DNA from: an uncultured Slackia sp.
GTDB lineage: Bacteria > Actinomycetota > Coriobacteriia > Coriobacteriales > Eggerthellaceae
NCBI RefSeq assembly: GCF_934630525.1
Contig: NZ_CAKTVX010000014.1
Span: 1 to 53,712, forward strand
Reading direction: 5' to 3'
DNA: 53,712 nucleotides
Part shown: positions 31,360 through 40,359 of the stretch, piece after piece
Numbering within the stretch: the first letter of the stretch is position 1
Layout of the letters: each line of letters begins with the position of its first letter
The notes under the pieces: generated by a model
What the model was told of the DNA's origin: nothing
Seen by the model: the letters and a program-made list of their open reading frames with translations, nothing else
The model's database searches: none
Position numbers and translations under genes: made by a program

Positions 31360-32976
31360 GTGAGGCCTATTACCGCCCGAGGATTCCGAGACATCATGCC
31401 CGATGAAGCCATCGAGCGTGAGCGTATAACCCGCATCGTGAGCGATGGGTTCGCATCCCACGGGTACCTGCCGGTCGAAACGCCCTTGCTCGAAGAGCAA
31501 TCTTCGCTGGCGATGGCCGGTGGGTCTGCCGTCACGCCTTTCCAGCTTTTCGATGGCGATGGCCGCCTGCTCGTGGTGAGAAGCGACCTCACCATGCCCA
31601 TCGCGCGCCTCGTCGCAACCCGCCTGGCGCACACCGAGGCGCCCATTCGCTTGCGCTATGCCGCACCTGTCGTGCGCGAGCAGGCTCAATACATGGCGCG
31701 TTCTCGCCAGTTTACGCAGCTTGGCATCGAGCTCATTGGCGCAAACGGCGTCGAGGCCGATTTCGAAGTGGTGTCCATGGCCGCTGAAGCGCTTAACGCC
31801 GTGGGCGTTTCCAAGTGGCGCATCGTATGCGGAAGCGTTCGTCCCATGAATGAGCTTCTTGCGGCGGCGGGCATTGCCGGCTCCAAGCGCGAAGAGCTTC
31901 TGTCGTGCGTGCATGCGTCCGATTTCGTCGATTTGGACGCGGCGCTTTCAGGCGTGGACGCGCCCGAGAATCTGGTGAGCGCAATAGCGGCCTTGCCGCG
32001 CATCAGCGGCGGAATCGAGGCGCTCGATGCGGCATCTGCGGCGCTTGCGGCGGCGGGTATCGCCGATGGAGGCGTGTCGGAGTTGCGCGCGTTGTTCGAG
32101 TCGGCGCAAAAAGCGGGCTTTGCCGATAACCTCGCAGTTGATTTCTCGGTCATGAACTCGTTCGGCTATTACACAGGCCTCGTGTTTTCCGTGTACGCCG
32201 ATGGCGTATCGGCCCCTCTTGGGTCGGGCGGGCGCTATGACGAAGCATTTTCGCGACTGGGCGAGCGTGATTTGCCCTCGGCTGGCTTCGCTTTATCGCT
32301 CGAGGAAATCGAGGAAGCCGTCGCGAACAACGCCGAACCGCGCCCGCTTCGCATCGCGGTGCCGAAGGGGTCGCTGTTTGCCGATACGGTTGAGGCGCTT
32401 GCGGCGGCGGGGCTCGACACTGAACCGCTGCACGATGTAGGGCGACACCTTATCGTGCACGGTCAGGGCGTCGACTATGTCATCGTGAGGCCCACCGACG
32501 CCCCTGCCTTCGTTGCCTCTGGCGGAGCCGATTGCGGCATTTGCGGCCGCGATTCGCTCGTTGAGGCGGGCCTCGATTTGGTGCAGCTCATCGATCTTGG
32601 CTACGGCGCGTGCCGATTCGTGGTCGCCGAGCCTGCGAGCGCGAAGGGCGCGGCCGATGCGGCCTATGCGCGGCGCGGTTCCATTCGCGTATCGACGAAG
32701 TATCCGCGCATTACCCAGGCGTATTACGATCGAATTGGCGTGCAGGCCGATATCGTCACGCTTCATGGCAACATCGAGCTTGGTCCCATGGTCGGCCTGT
32801 CCGACCGCATCGTCGACATTACTGCGACAGGCACCACGCTTCGAGAAAACGACTTGGTCATCGTCGATGAGGTGCTGAAATGCTCCGCGCGCTTCTTTGC
32901 GAGCCCCGCGAGCATTCGATGTGATGAAAGAGTTCGCGACCTGGCAGCTAAGCTGGCCGCTTCGAGAAAGGCATAG
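31360..32976 (+). CDS. hisZG: HisZ-HisG fusion: ATP phosphoribosyltransferase with its regulatory subunit
   Basis: First step of histidine synthesis (ATP + PRPP to phosphoribosyl-ATP). The 538-residue protein has two parts. Residues 1 to about 325 are a HisRS-like HisZ (ARGFRDIMPDEA, RSDLTMPIARL, YYTGLVFSVY, LGSGGRYDEAF). Residues about 328-538 are a short-form HisG (LRIAVPKGSLF, RPTDAPAFV, DIVDITATGTTLREN). Short HisG lacks the C-terminal regulatory domain and normally needs separate HisZ. Here the two are one chain with a very short linker. Start GTG at 31360 follows AAGGTGA; a possible extended -10 (TG-A-TAAAGT) lies at 31310-31318. First gene of the his operon. Confidence 0.92.
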   Translation: MRPITARGFRDIMPDEAIERERITRIVSDGFASHGYLPVETPLLEEQSSLAMAGGSAVTPFQLFDGDGRLLVVRSDLTMPIARLVATRLAHTEAPIRLRYAAPVVREQAQYMARSRQFTQLGIELIGANGVEADFEVVSMAAEALNAVGVSKWRIVCGSVRPMNELLAAAGIAGSKREELLSCVHASDFVDLDAALSGVDAPENLVSAIAALPRISGGIEALDAASAALAAAGIADGGVSELRALFESAQKAGFADNLAVDFSVMNSFGYYTGLVFSVYADGVSAPLGSGGRYDEAFSRLGERDLPSAGFALSLEEIEEAVANNAEPRPLRIAVPKGSLFADTVEALAAAGLDTEPLHDVGRHLIVHGQGVDYVIVRPTDAPAFVASGGADCGICGRDSLVEAGLDLVQLIDLGYGACRFVVAEPASAKGAADAAYARRGSIRVSTKYPRITQAYYDRIGVQADIVTLHGNIELGPMVGLSDRIVDITATGTTLRENDLVIVDEVLKCSARFFASPASIRCDERVRDLAAKLAASRKA

Positions 32977-32981
32977 ATACT

Positions 32982-34358
32982 ATGAAAATCATTACGCTTA
33001 ACCCAGGTGAGCGCCTCGCGGCCGGGCAACTTCCGCGCCAGGGAGTTTTGCCCGCGGCCATTATGCAATCGGCCCAGGCTATCGTCGACGATGTGCGCGA
33101 GCGCGGCGATGTCGCCCTGCGCGAGTATTGCAAGAAGTTCGATGGCGTCGACGTCGACGATTTCCGCGTCGATCCCAAGCTCATGGATGAAGCTGTCCAG
33201 GCGGTCGACCCTGCGTTCATCGAGGCCTTGAAGAAGGCTGCTGCGCAGATTCGCGAATTCCATGAGCGCGAGGTTGAGCAGTCGTGGTTCACGTCTCGCG
33301 CCGATGGCACCATTTTGGGCGTGAAGGTCACCCCCGTTTCTGCCGCTGGCGTGTATGTTCCGGGCGGTCGTGCCCAGTACCCTTCGACGGTGCTCATGGA
33401 CTGCATTCCGGCGAAGGTCGCCGGCGTAAAGCGCGTGGTCATGGTTACCCCGCCGCAAAAGGAAGGCGGCATTTCGCCGTACACGCTTGCAGCGGCGAAG
33501 GTCGCGGGCGTCGATGGGATATATGCCGTGGGCGGCGCCCAGGCCATTGCCGCTCTTGCGTATGGCACCGATTCTATTCCCAAGACCGCGAAAATCGTCG
33601 GCCCCGGCAATGCGTTCGTTGCCGCGGCGAAGAAAATCGTCTCGGGCGATGCGGGTATCGACATGGTGGCGGGCCCGTCGGAGGTGTGCGTTCTCGCCGA
33701 TGCGACGGCCGATGCAACTGTGGTTGCCGCCGACCTTATGGCTCAAGCCGAGCACGATCCTCTGGCCACGTGCTACCTGGTCACCTGCGACGCTTCGTTC
33801 GCGGAAAAGGTGCAGGGCCGTTTTGCCGAGCTTTTGGCCGCAAGCCCGCGCGCCGAAATCACGAGCGCATCGCTTACCGACCAGGGCGTGGTCGTTGTGG
33901 CCGCCGACCTTGAGGCGGCAATCGACGCCGTGAACGTCATTGCTCCCGAGCACCTCGAGCTGCACTGCGACAACGCTATGGGCCTGCTCGGCAAAATCGA
34001 GAACGCCGGCGCTATCTTCGTGGGTCCGTGGAGTTCCGAACCTTTGGGCGATTACGTTGCCGGTCCCAACCACACGCTTCCCACAGGCGGCACGGCGGCA
34101 TTCTCCAATCCTCTTTCCGTGCAAGATTTCATTACGCGTTCGTCGGTTATTTGCTATACGCCGGAAGGCCTTATGAACGATGCCCCCGCCACGCAAACCA
34201 TGGCGCAGGCGGAAGGCTTGTGGGCGCATGCGCTTTCGGCTGGCCTTCGCTGCAAAATGGTCGAAGAGGGCCTCGAGGGCTTCGATGGTGTCGATTTGGG
34301 CGACATCAACCGTATTGCCTGGCCGGTTGATTTGGCCGCTCCCAAAAAGACGGAATAG
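32982..34358 (+). CDS. hisD: Histidinol dehydrogenase
   Basis: Last two steps of histidine synthesis: histidinol to histidinal to histidine, NAD-dependent, zinc enzyme. It has 458 residues. Family marks: VPGGRAQYPSTVLMD, the signature AGPSEVCVLADATAD, and PNHTLPTGGTAAF near the zinc and substrate site. It is slightly longer than E. coli HisD (434). It starts five bases after the hisZG stop. Confidence 0.96.
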   Translation: MKIITLNPGERLAAGQLPRQGVLPAAIMQSAQAIVDDVRERGDVALREYCKKFDGVDVDDFRVDPKLMDEAVQAVDPAFIEALKKAAAQIREFHEREVEQSWFTSRADGTILGVKVTPVSAAGVYVPGGRAQYPSTVLMDCIPAKVAGVKRVVMVTPPQKEGGISPYTLAAAKVAGVDGIYAVGGAQAIAALAYGTDSIPKTAKIVGPGNAFVAAAKKIVSGDAGIDMVAGPSEVCVLADATADATVVAADLMAQAEHDPLATCYLVTCDASFAEKVQGRFAELLAASPRAEITSASLTDQGVVVVAADLEAAIDAVNVIAPEHLELHCDNAMGLLGKIENAGAIFVGPWSSEPLGDYVAGPNHTLPTGGTAAFSNPLSVQDFITRSSVICYTPEGLMNDAPATQTMAQAEGLWAHALSAGLRCKMVEEGLEGFDGVDLGDINRIAWPVDLAAPKKTE

Positions 34359-34361
34359 CGT

Positions 34362-35480
34362 ATGGCCCAACTCTCCGACCGCGTTCGGGCGCTCATACAG
34401 CCGCATTTGGCGAGCATCGAGCCCTACGACCCGAATTTCACGCCGTGCCGCGTGAACCTTTCGGCGAACGAGAACACGTATCCCATGCCTGCTGCGGCGC
34501 GCGCGTCCATCGATGCCGCGCTTGCGGCTACGCCGCTTAATCGCTACCCCGACCCCATGTCGAACGAGCTGCGTGCGGAAATCGCCGCGTGGCACGGCGT
34601 CGATCCATCGTGGGTGTGCGTGGGCAACGGTGGCGACGAGCTGCTTTATAACTTCCTTCTCGCTTTTGGCGGCGTGGGCCGCACGCTGCTCAACTGTCCG
34701 CCATGCTTTTCGGAATACGCGTTTTTCGCATCGCTTGCGCAAACCGAGGTGCTCGATGTGTGGCGTGATGCGGAAACGTTCGAGCTCGACCAGGCGGCGG
34801 TGCTTGAGGCGGCGCCGAAATGCGATATCGCAATCGTGACTTCGCCGAACAATCCAACGGGCGATTTGGCTCCGGTTGAATTCGTGCGCGAGGTGTGCGC
34901 CGCATGTCCTGGCCTCGTTATGGTCGACGAGGCCTATGGCGAATTCGCCGATGCCGCTTCCTCGTGCGAGCAACTGCTTTCGGAATGCGACAACCTCGTG
35001 GTGCTGCATACGCTTTCCAAGGCGTTCGGCATGGCGGGCACGCGCGTTGGATATGTGATTGCCGCGCCCGACGTAATCGACGCTTTCGCCGCGATTCGCC
35101 AAATCTATTCGGTGAACGTGCTTTCGCAGGCTGCGGCTTTGGCCGCGGTTCGCGCGCGCGACCAGTTCGCGCCCGTGGTGGGCACCATTCGCAGCGAGCG
35201 CGCACGCGTGATTGAAGGCCTGCGTGGCATTGCCGCCTGCGGGCTTCCGCTCGAAGTTTGGGAAAGCGAGGCCAACTTCGTGCTCGTGCGCATGCCGAAC
35301 GCCACGCGCGTACGTGAGCGCATGCGCGACGAGAAATCGATTCTCGTGCGTGATTTCAGCTATGCGCTCGGCTTGGCCGATTGCCTGCGCATTACGGTTG
35401 GCACGCCTGAAGAAAACGACGAAGTGTTGGCAGCGTTGGCTGCGTTGCTGAAAGATGAAATTGATTCGTGCCACGAATAG
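34362..35480 (+). CDS. hisC: Histidinol-phosphate aminotransferase
   Basis: A 372-residue PLP enzyme that transfers an amino group to imidazole acetol phosphate. Family marks: SANENTYPMP near the N-terminus, TSPNNPTGD, VDEAYGEF, and HTLSKAFGMAGTRVGY, whose lysine holds PLP. It lies three bases after hisD. A 147-base gap follows before hisB, wider than elsewhere in the operon; no structure was seen in it. Confidence 0.95.
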   Translation: MAQLSDRVRALIQPHLASIEPYDPNFTPCRVNLSANENTYPMPAAARASIDAALAATPLNRYPDPMSNELRAEIAAWHGVDPSWVCVGNGGDELLYNFLLAFGGVGRTLLNCPPCFSEYAFFASLAQTEVLDVWRDAETFELDQAAVLEAAPKCDIAIVTSPNNPTGDLAPVEFVREVCAACPGLVMVDEAYGEFADAASSCEQLLSECDNLVVLHTLSKAFGMAGTRVGYVIAAPDVIDAFAAIRQIYSVNVLSQAAALAAVRARDQFAPVVGTIRSERARVIEGLRGIAACGLPLEVWESEANFVLVRMPNATRVRERMRDEKSILVRDFSYALGLADCLRITVGTPEENDEVLAALAALLKDEIDSCHE

Positions 35481-35627
35481 GCATGCCGGCTTGCGCAGTG
35501 CATGTCTTCGCGCATTGAGAGTCCCGTCGGCGGGCGCCGAAAAAGCGCTGGCCGCAGCGGTGTTTTGCTCGCACGAATCGTTTGGCTGGTATAGAGTGCT
35601 CTCTAACCGCTTCGAAAGGAGTTGCCC

Positions 35628-36215
35628 ATGGCTCGAATTGCTGAGGTTTCGCGCAAAACGGGCGAAACCGATATCGTGGTAAAGCTCGACCTTGACGGCT
35701 CGGGCATTTGCGATATTTCTACGGGCGTGCCGTTTTTCGACCATATGCTCAATGCCTTCGGGCGCCACGGTTTGTTCGATTTGACGGTGCACGCGCAAGG
35801 CGATGTCGAAGTCGATGCCCATCATACGGTTGAGGATGTGGGCATTGTGCTGGGCGAGGCGTTCGTCCAGGCTCTTGGCGATAAGGCGGGCATCGCGCGT
35901 TTCGCCGACGTTGCCATTCCCATGGACGAAACGCTCGTCATGGCAGCGGTCGATATTTCGGGTCGTGGCCAGGCATATTGCGATTTGCCCATCTCTTCGC
36001 CGCGTGTAGGCGATTTCGATACCGAACTCGCGGTGGAATTCTTCTATGCATTCGCACGCGATGCGAAAGTCACGCTGCACGTGCGCGAGCTCGCGGGCGC
36101 CAATGCCCATCACATCATTGAGGCTGCGTTCAAGGCATGCGGCCGCGCCATGCGCCGAGCGTGCGAATTCGACGGCCGCGTTCAAGGCGTGCCGTCAACG
36201 AAGGGTTCGCTGTAA
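35628..36215 (+). CDS. hisB: Imidazoleglycerol-phosphate dehydratase
   Basis: A 195-residue single-function dehydratase (no phosphatase domain). Metal-site repeats are visible: PFFDHMLNAFGRH with VDAHHTVEDVGI, and ANAHHIIEAAFKA. AAAGGAG lies six bases before the start. Because it lacks the N-terminal phosphatase of the E. coli protein, another histidinol-phosphatase is required; the PHP protein at 39395-40297 fits. Confidence 0.96.
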   Translation: MARIAEVSRKTGETDIVVKLDLDGSGICDISTGVPFFDHMLNAFGRHGLFDLTVHAQGDVEVDAHHTVEDVGIVLGEAFVQALGDKAGIARFADVAIPMDETLVMAAVDISGRGQAYCDLPISSPRVGDFDTELAVEFFYAFARDAKVTLHVRELAGANAHHIIEAAFKACGRAMRRACEFDGRVQGVPSTKGSL

Positions 36216-36961
36216 TGGCGCCGAGAATTGTGGTGGTCGACTACCACAAGGGCAATTTATCGAGTGTGGTGCGTGGGCTTTCCCGCGCAGGCGCCCGCGC
36301 GCAGGCGAGCGATTCGCCAGATGAAATTCGCGCGGCCGATGCCGTGGTGCTGCCGGGCGTGGGCTCGTTCTACGACGCTATCGCGTTCATGCAGGAATCG
36401 GGCGAAGCCCAAGCGGTGTTTGACGCCATTGGCGAGGGAACGCCGTTTTTGGGCATTTGCCTGGGGCTTCAGCTGCTTTTCGAGCGCGGCGATGAGGGCG
36501 TGCCAGAAAATGCGCCTGCGGCTTTGGCGGAAGATGCCATGGGGTCGAACCTTGCTCCCGCCGAGGTTTTCGAGGCGGGCTCCAGGCGCTGGGCGCGCGG
36601 TTTGGGCGTGCTTTCCGGCTCGTGCTCGCGTTTGGAATCGACGCGCCTCAAGGTGCCCCATGTGGGTTGGGACCAGGTGCATCTGACCGACAACGGTCGC
36701 GCATGCGAACTTTTGCGCGGCTTTCCCGAAGGCGCGAACATGTACTTCACGCATTCCTACGCGGTTGACGCCGATGCGTGTGCTGCCGACATTGCGGCGC
36801 ATACGCACTACACGCGCAGTTTCCCGTGCGTGGTGGCGCGTGGCAATGTGTTCGGCTGCCAATTCCATCCGGAAAAATCGTCGTCTCGCGGACTCGACAT
36901 CCTGAAGAATTTCGTCGCCATAGCGGCTGCCGCAAATGAGCAGAAAGGAGGCCGCACATGA
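36215..36961 (+). CDS. hisH: Imidazole glycerol phosphate synthase, glutaminase subunit
   Basis: Supplies ammonia from glutamine to HisF. It has 248 residues, longer than the usual 200. Nucleophile Cys lies in GICLGLQLLFERG, with the catalytic His-Glu in CQFHPEKSS. The extra length is an insertion after the nucleophile region (around residues 90-135, rich in Ala, Glu and Arg). The start overlaps the hisB stop by one base (TAATG). Confidence 0.94.
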   Translation: MAPRIVVVDYHKGNLSSVVRGLSRAGARAQASDSPDEIRAADAVVLPGVGSFYDAIAFMQESGEAQAVFDAIGEGTPFLGICLGLQLLFERGDEGVPENAPAALAEDAMGSNLAPAEVFEAGSRRWARGLGVLSGSCSRLESTRLKVPHVGWDQVHLTDNGRACELLRGFPEGANMYFTHSYAVDADACAADIAAHTHYTRSFPCVVARGNVFGCQFHPEKSSSRGLDILKNFVAIAAAANEQKGGRT

Positions 36962-37707
36962 TCGTGTTCCCCGCCATCGATTTGGTTGCCGGCAAAGTCG
37001 TGCGGCTCGAGCGCGGCGACCGTTCGCGCATGAAGGTCTATTCCGAAAATCCGACCGAGGTTGCTCGCGATTTTGTCGAACAAGGCGCTACGTGGCTCCA
37101 TGTGGTCGATCTTTCGGCGGCTTTTGAGGAAGACGAGGCCGCCCGCGAAGCGAATTCGAAAGCAATTGCCGCCTTATGCCAGGTCGAGGGAATTTCAATC
37201 GACGTGGGAGGCGGTGTGCGCTCGCTCGAGAGAATCGACGAGCTGGCGCGTTTGGGCGCCAAGCGCATTGCCATGGGCACCGTGCTCGTGCGAGACGAGT
37301 CGTTCGCCCAGGCAGCGGCGGCCCAGTTCGGGGAGCTGCTCGTGGCCGATGTGGCCGCCAAGACCGGTCAGGTGAAGGTGAATGGATGGCGCGAAGGCGT
37401 GGGCGCTTCTGCCGATGAAGTGGTTGGGCGCTTGTCGAGCCAGGGGTTCAAGCACCTCGTCTTCACCGATATTGCGCGCGATGGCATGCAGACGGGCATC
37501 GATGTCGAGGCGTACCGCCACATTGCCCAGGTCGCCGGCTTTCCCGTGGTCGCATCGGGCGGCATCTCTTCTACCGCCGATATCGCTGCGCTCGCGGCGA
37601 CGGGTGATGACATCATTGAAGGCTGCATTACTGGGCGCGCGCTTTATGAGGGCGCCTTCACGCTGAGCGAAGCGCTCGCGGCCGCGAAAGGCGGTGCGCC
37701 ATGCTGA
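36958..37707 (+). CDS. hisA: ProFAR isomerase (phosphoribosylformimino-AICAR-P isomerase)
   Basis: A 249-residue beta/alpha-barrel enzyme. Marks: FPAIDLVAGKVVRL at the N-terminus (catalytic Asp), VGGGVRSLERIDELA, and VVASGGISSTADIAAL. It overlaps hisH by four bases (ATGA), with AGAAAGGAGG immediately upstream inside hisH. Confidence 0.96.
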   Translation: MIVFPAIDLVAGKVVRLERGDRSRMKVYSENPTEVARDFVEQGATWLHVVDLSAAFEEDEAAREANSKAIAALCQVEGISIDVGGGVRSLERIDELARLGAKRIAMGTVLVRDESFAQAAAAQFGELLVADVAAKTGQVKVNGWREGVGASADEVVGRLSSQGFKHLVFTDIARDGMQTGIDVEAYRHIAQVAGFPVVASGGISSTADIAALAATGDDIIEGCITGRALYEGAFTLSEALAAAKGGAPC

Positions 37708-38483
37708 CGAAGCGCGTGATTCCCTGCCTCGACGTGAAGGACGGCCGCGTGGTGAAAGGCGTGAACTTCGTATCGCTGCGCGATGCGGGCGACCCGGTGG
37801 AGCTGGCGGCAGCGTATGACCGCGAAGGCGCTGATGAGGTTGTGTTCCTCGATATCACAGCTACAAGCGATGGCCGTGCGACCACGATTGATATGGCGAG
37901 CCACGCTTCGGAGGAGCTTTCAATTCCCTACGCGGTGGGCGGTGGCTTCCGCGATCTTGCCGGCATGCGCGCCATGGTTGCAGCGGGTGCCGACAAGGTG
38001 TCGCTCAATTCGGCGGCCGTGCGCGACCCGTCGCTCATTACTGCGGCGGCTTCGGCGTTTGGCAGCCAAGCTGTGGTGTGCGCCATCGATGCGAAACGCG
38101 TGGGCAAGCCCGGCGCTCCTGGGGCTGACAAGTGGGAAGTGTTTACAGCCGGCGGCCGAAATGCCACGGGGCTTGACGCGGTTGAATGGGCGGCGCAGGC
38201 CGCTCGACGTGGAGCGGGCGAGATTCTGCTCACGAGCATGGACCGCGACGGCACCAAGGCTGGCTTCGATGTGGCGCTCACGCGTGCGGTTGCCCGCGCG
38301 GTAAGCATTCCCGTTATCGCGAGCGGCGGTGTTGGTGAGCTCGAGCATTTCGCGGAAGGCGTCATCGATGGCGAGGCCGATGCGGTGCTCGCCGCAAGCG
38401 TGTTCCATTTCGGGCAGTTCAGCATTCGACAGGTGAAGGAATACATGGCCAGCCAGGGCATTCCCGTGAGGCTCGACTTTTAG
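37701..38483 (+). CDS. hisF: Imidazole glycerol phosphate synthase, cyclase subunit
   Basis: A 260-residue barrel that forms a complex with HisH and produces IGP plus AICAR. Marks: RVIPCLDVKDGRVVKGVNF, GGGFRDL, LTSMDRDGTKAGFD (catalytic Asp) and IASGGVGELEHF. It overlaps the end of hisA by seven bases. A gap of 230 bases follows before hisI. Confidence 0.97.
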   Translation: MLTKRVIPCLDVKDGRVVKGVNFVSLRDAGDPVELAAAYDREGADEVVFLDITATSDGRATTIDMASHASEELSIPYAVGGGFRDLAGMRAMVAAGADKVSLNSAAVRDPSLITAAASAFGSQAVVCAIDAKRVGKPGAPGADKWEVFTAGGRNATGLDAVEWAAQAARRGAGEILLTSMDRDGTKAGFDVALTRAVARAVSIPVIASGGVGELEHFAEGVIDGEADAVLAASVFHFGQFSIRQVKEYMASQGIPVRLDF

Positions 38484-38713
38484 AAGCGCCATTTCGCCGC
38501 GCACCAAGGCTCTATGTCCGGCGTAGTCACGGAGCGTTCGGAGTTGTTCGCGGCTCTCTCGCCGACGGTGCCGCATGCGCTCCCAAGAGCGGGAGCGCGG
38601 GTGGCGGCGATGACATTCCGATGCGCGCCAATCTGGAGTTGCGCTTTTTCGGCCGCGCGGCGCTCGATAGAGACGGGTCTCGCTGTCTCTTGCATGGCAG
38701 GAAAGGTTTTGAA
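38484..38713 (+). other. Gap between hisF and hisI
   Basis: 230 bases. The hisI frame remains open back to 38621, and a different short frame runs from 38514, but neither has a convincing ribosome-binding site or family features. The stretch contains some GC-rich inverted sequence around GAGCGGGAGCGC (from about 38582), without a T run. Confidence 0.4.
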
Positions 38714-39052
38714 ATGCAATTGAAGTTCGATGATCGTGGGCTCATCCCCGCCGTCGTGCAGCAATACGACACGGGCGAAGTGCTCATGGTGGCATGGATG
38801 AATGCCGAATCGCTGCGTTTGACGCAAGAGACGAAAACAACGTGGTTTTGGAGCCGCAGCCGCCAAGAGCTCTGGAATAAAGGAGCTACGAGCGGAAATA
38901 TGCAGCGCGTGATTTCCGTCGACGCCGATTGCGACGCTGACACGTTGCTTGTAAGGGTCGACTCGCCAGGCCCCGCGTGCCACACGGGTGCGCGCAGCTG
39001 CTTTTTCAATCGAATCTACGATGCGCCGGAAGGTGCGACAAAGGAGGATTAG
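38714..39052 (+). CDS. hisI: Phosphoribosyl-AMP cyclohydrolase
   Basis: Opens the purine ring of phosphoribosyl-AMP; a zinc/magnesium enzyme. It has 112 residues, the normal size for the single-function form. Marks: VLMVAWMNAESL, FWSRSRQELWNKGATSG, the DADCDAD metal site, and GPACHTGARSCF. The start at 38714 is set by GGAAAGG; an upstream in-frame ATG at 38621 would add 31 residues with no family match. hisE follows after two bases. Confidence 0.94.
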   Translation: MQLKFDDRGLIPAVVQQYDTGEVLMVAWMNAESLRLTQETKTTWFWSRSRQELWNKGATSGNMQRVISVDADCDADTLLVRVDSPGPACHTGARSCFFNRIYDAPEGATKED

Positions 39053-39054
39053 CC

Positions 39055-39372
39055 ATGGGAGTTCGTACCGCAAACGTACAACCGGGCAGCATCGGAGAGA
39101 CCATCGAGGGCCTTGCCGCAACCATCCACGCCCGTCGCGATGCCAGCCCCGATGAGAGCTATACGGCACGCCTGCTTACCGACGTCGAAGACGAGCTGCT
39201 GAAAAAAATCGCCGAAGAGGCGAGCGAGGTCATCATGGCCTGCAAAGACAACGACCATGACCATATTCGCTATGAGGCGGGCGATCTGGTGTATCACCTG
39301 CTCGTAACGCTTGAACGCTATGGTGTGGGCATCGATGAGCTTGCGGGGGAGCTTAACGCGCGCATGAAGTAG
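39055..39372 (+). CDS. hisE: Phosphoribosyl-ATP pyrophosphatase
   Basis: Hydrolyses phosphoribosyl-ATP to phosphoribosyl-AMP, the second step. It has 105 residues. Marks: SYTARLL, LLKKIAEEASEVIMACKD (MazG-like metal-binding glutamates) and RYEAGDLVYHLLV. AAGGAGGAT lies before its ATG and overlaps the end of hisI. Last gene of the operon; no clear terminator was seen before the convergent PHP gene. Confidence 0.95.
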   Translation: MGVRTANVQPGSIGETIEGLAATIHARRDASPDESYTARLLTDVEDELLKKIAEEASEVIMACKDNDHDHIRYEAGDLVYHLLVTLERYGVGIDELAGELNARMK

Positions 39373-39394
39373 GCTGGGCGGCGCGAAGGCGCAT

Positions 39395-40297
39395 CTAAAG
39401 GTTCCAGCTTTCCCATGAGCCGTCGACTCGGGGCACGTCGAAGGTTCGATACCCCGCAGCGAAAGCATGCTTTTGGGCTTCGAGGACGCCGAAGCATATG
39501 TCGCTTGCGACATGCGCATCAGAGCCAATTGTGATGGGCACGTCAGCTTTGGAGAAACGTTCGAGCAGGCCTGTGGCGGGGTAGCAGTCCGGCAGGCCTT
39601 TGCGCAGCGACGCGGTGGATAGCTCGACGCGGCGATTTGTGTCGTGTGCGCATGCGGCCATTTCGTCCCAAAGGCTTTCAATGTTCGCGGGTGCCGCCCA
39701 TCCATCTTGCGAAAAGCGCATAGGCAGGTCGGGGTGGGACATCGAGTCGAAGGCGAGGGGGCTTTCGCACGCGGCGCACCACGCATCGACGTACGCACGC
39801 CATACGCCGCTCGCGCCGAGTTCCTCCCAAATGTGCATGTCTTCCGAATAATCGATCCAGCCTGCGGCGAGGCCGGGCGCATCGGCGGGATTGATGCGGT
39901 CGCAGCCGTGTTCGCCCGCGGCGATCGAAACGTCTCCCGCGGCTCCAATCCAATGCACGCTGCCAAGCTTGACCTGGGCGTTTTGTGCCCACTTTGCAAC
40001 GTTGCGCTCGCATCCCGGATACCAGTCGCATTCGAATCCAAAAATGAAGTCCATGTCGGGCGCGATTTCTGCTGCAAGCTCGCGCGCGGCATCGAATGCT
40101 GCTTGATGGGTGGGCAAATCGCGCGCCGGCACTTGGCACTCGCATCGCGGGTCCATGCTGGCCGGCAGCGTGAGGTGGTCGGTGGAAACGAGCACGCGGC
40201 ATCCTTGCGCTGCGGCCGCGCGCACATTTTCCTCGAATGACGACTCGCCGTCAGAGAAATTAGTATGGGTATGGCAGTCAATAATGGATGCGTGCAC
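39395..40297 (-). CDS. PHP-family histidinol-phosphatase
   Basis: A 300-residue metal-dependent phosphatase of the HisK/PHP type, which removes phosphate from histidinol phosphate. Metal motifs: DCHTHTNFSDGE at the N-terminus, STDHLTL, GFECDW and GSDAHVASD near the C-terminus. Its placement facing the his operon, which lacks any other phosphatase, makes this assignment likely. Start choice: GTG at 40297 has GGAGGAAAAAC just upstream; ATG at 40312 would add five residues but overlaps that ribosome-binding site. Confidence 0.85.
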   Translation of the reverse strand: MHASIIDCHTHTNFSDGESSFEENVRAAAAQGCRVLVSTDHLTLPASMDPRCECQVPARDLPTHQAAFDAARELAAEIAPDMDFIFGFECDWYPGCERNVAKWAQNAQVKLGSVHWIGAAGDVSIAAGEHGCDRINPADAPGLAAGWIDYSEDMHIWEELGASGVWRAYVDAWCAACESPLAFDSMSHPDLPMRFSQDGWAAPANIESLWDEMAACAHDTNRRVELSTASLRKGLPDCYPATGLLERFSKADVPITIGSDAHVASDICFGVLEAQKHAFAAGYRTFDVPRVDGSWESWNL

Positions 40298-40326
40298 GTT
40301 TTTCCTCCACATCTAAGAATTTCTTC

Positions 40327-40359
40327 TTGCCAACCGAAAGAGAATGTTGCTATTATATT
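40327..40359 (+). promoter_or_regulatory. Promoter of infC-rpmI-rplT
   Basis: TTGCCA (40327-40332) and TATTAT (40351-40356) are spaced by 18 bases. It is close to the divergent PHP gene start. Confidence 0.6.

Noticed and set aside
32763..36185. 1140-codon open frame on the minus strand across the his operon
   Set aside because: Lies entirely opposite confident his genes; no family features. A codon-bias artefact.
38514..38723. 69-codon frame between hisF and hisI
   Set aside because: No ribosome-binding site, overlaps the hisI start, no recognisable features.
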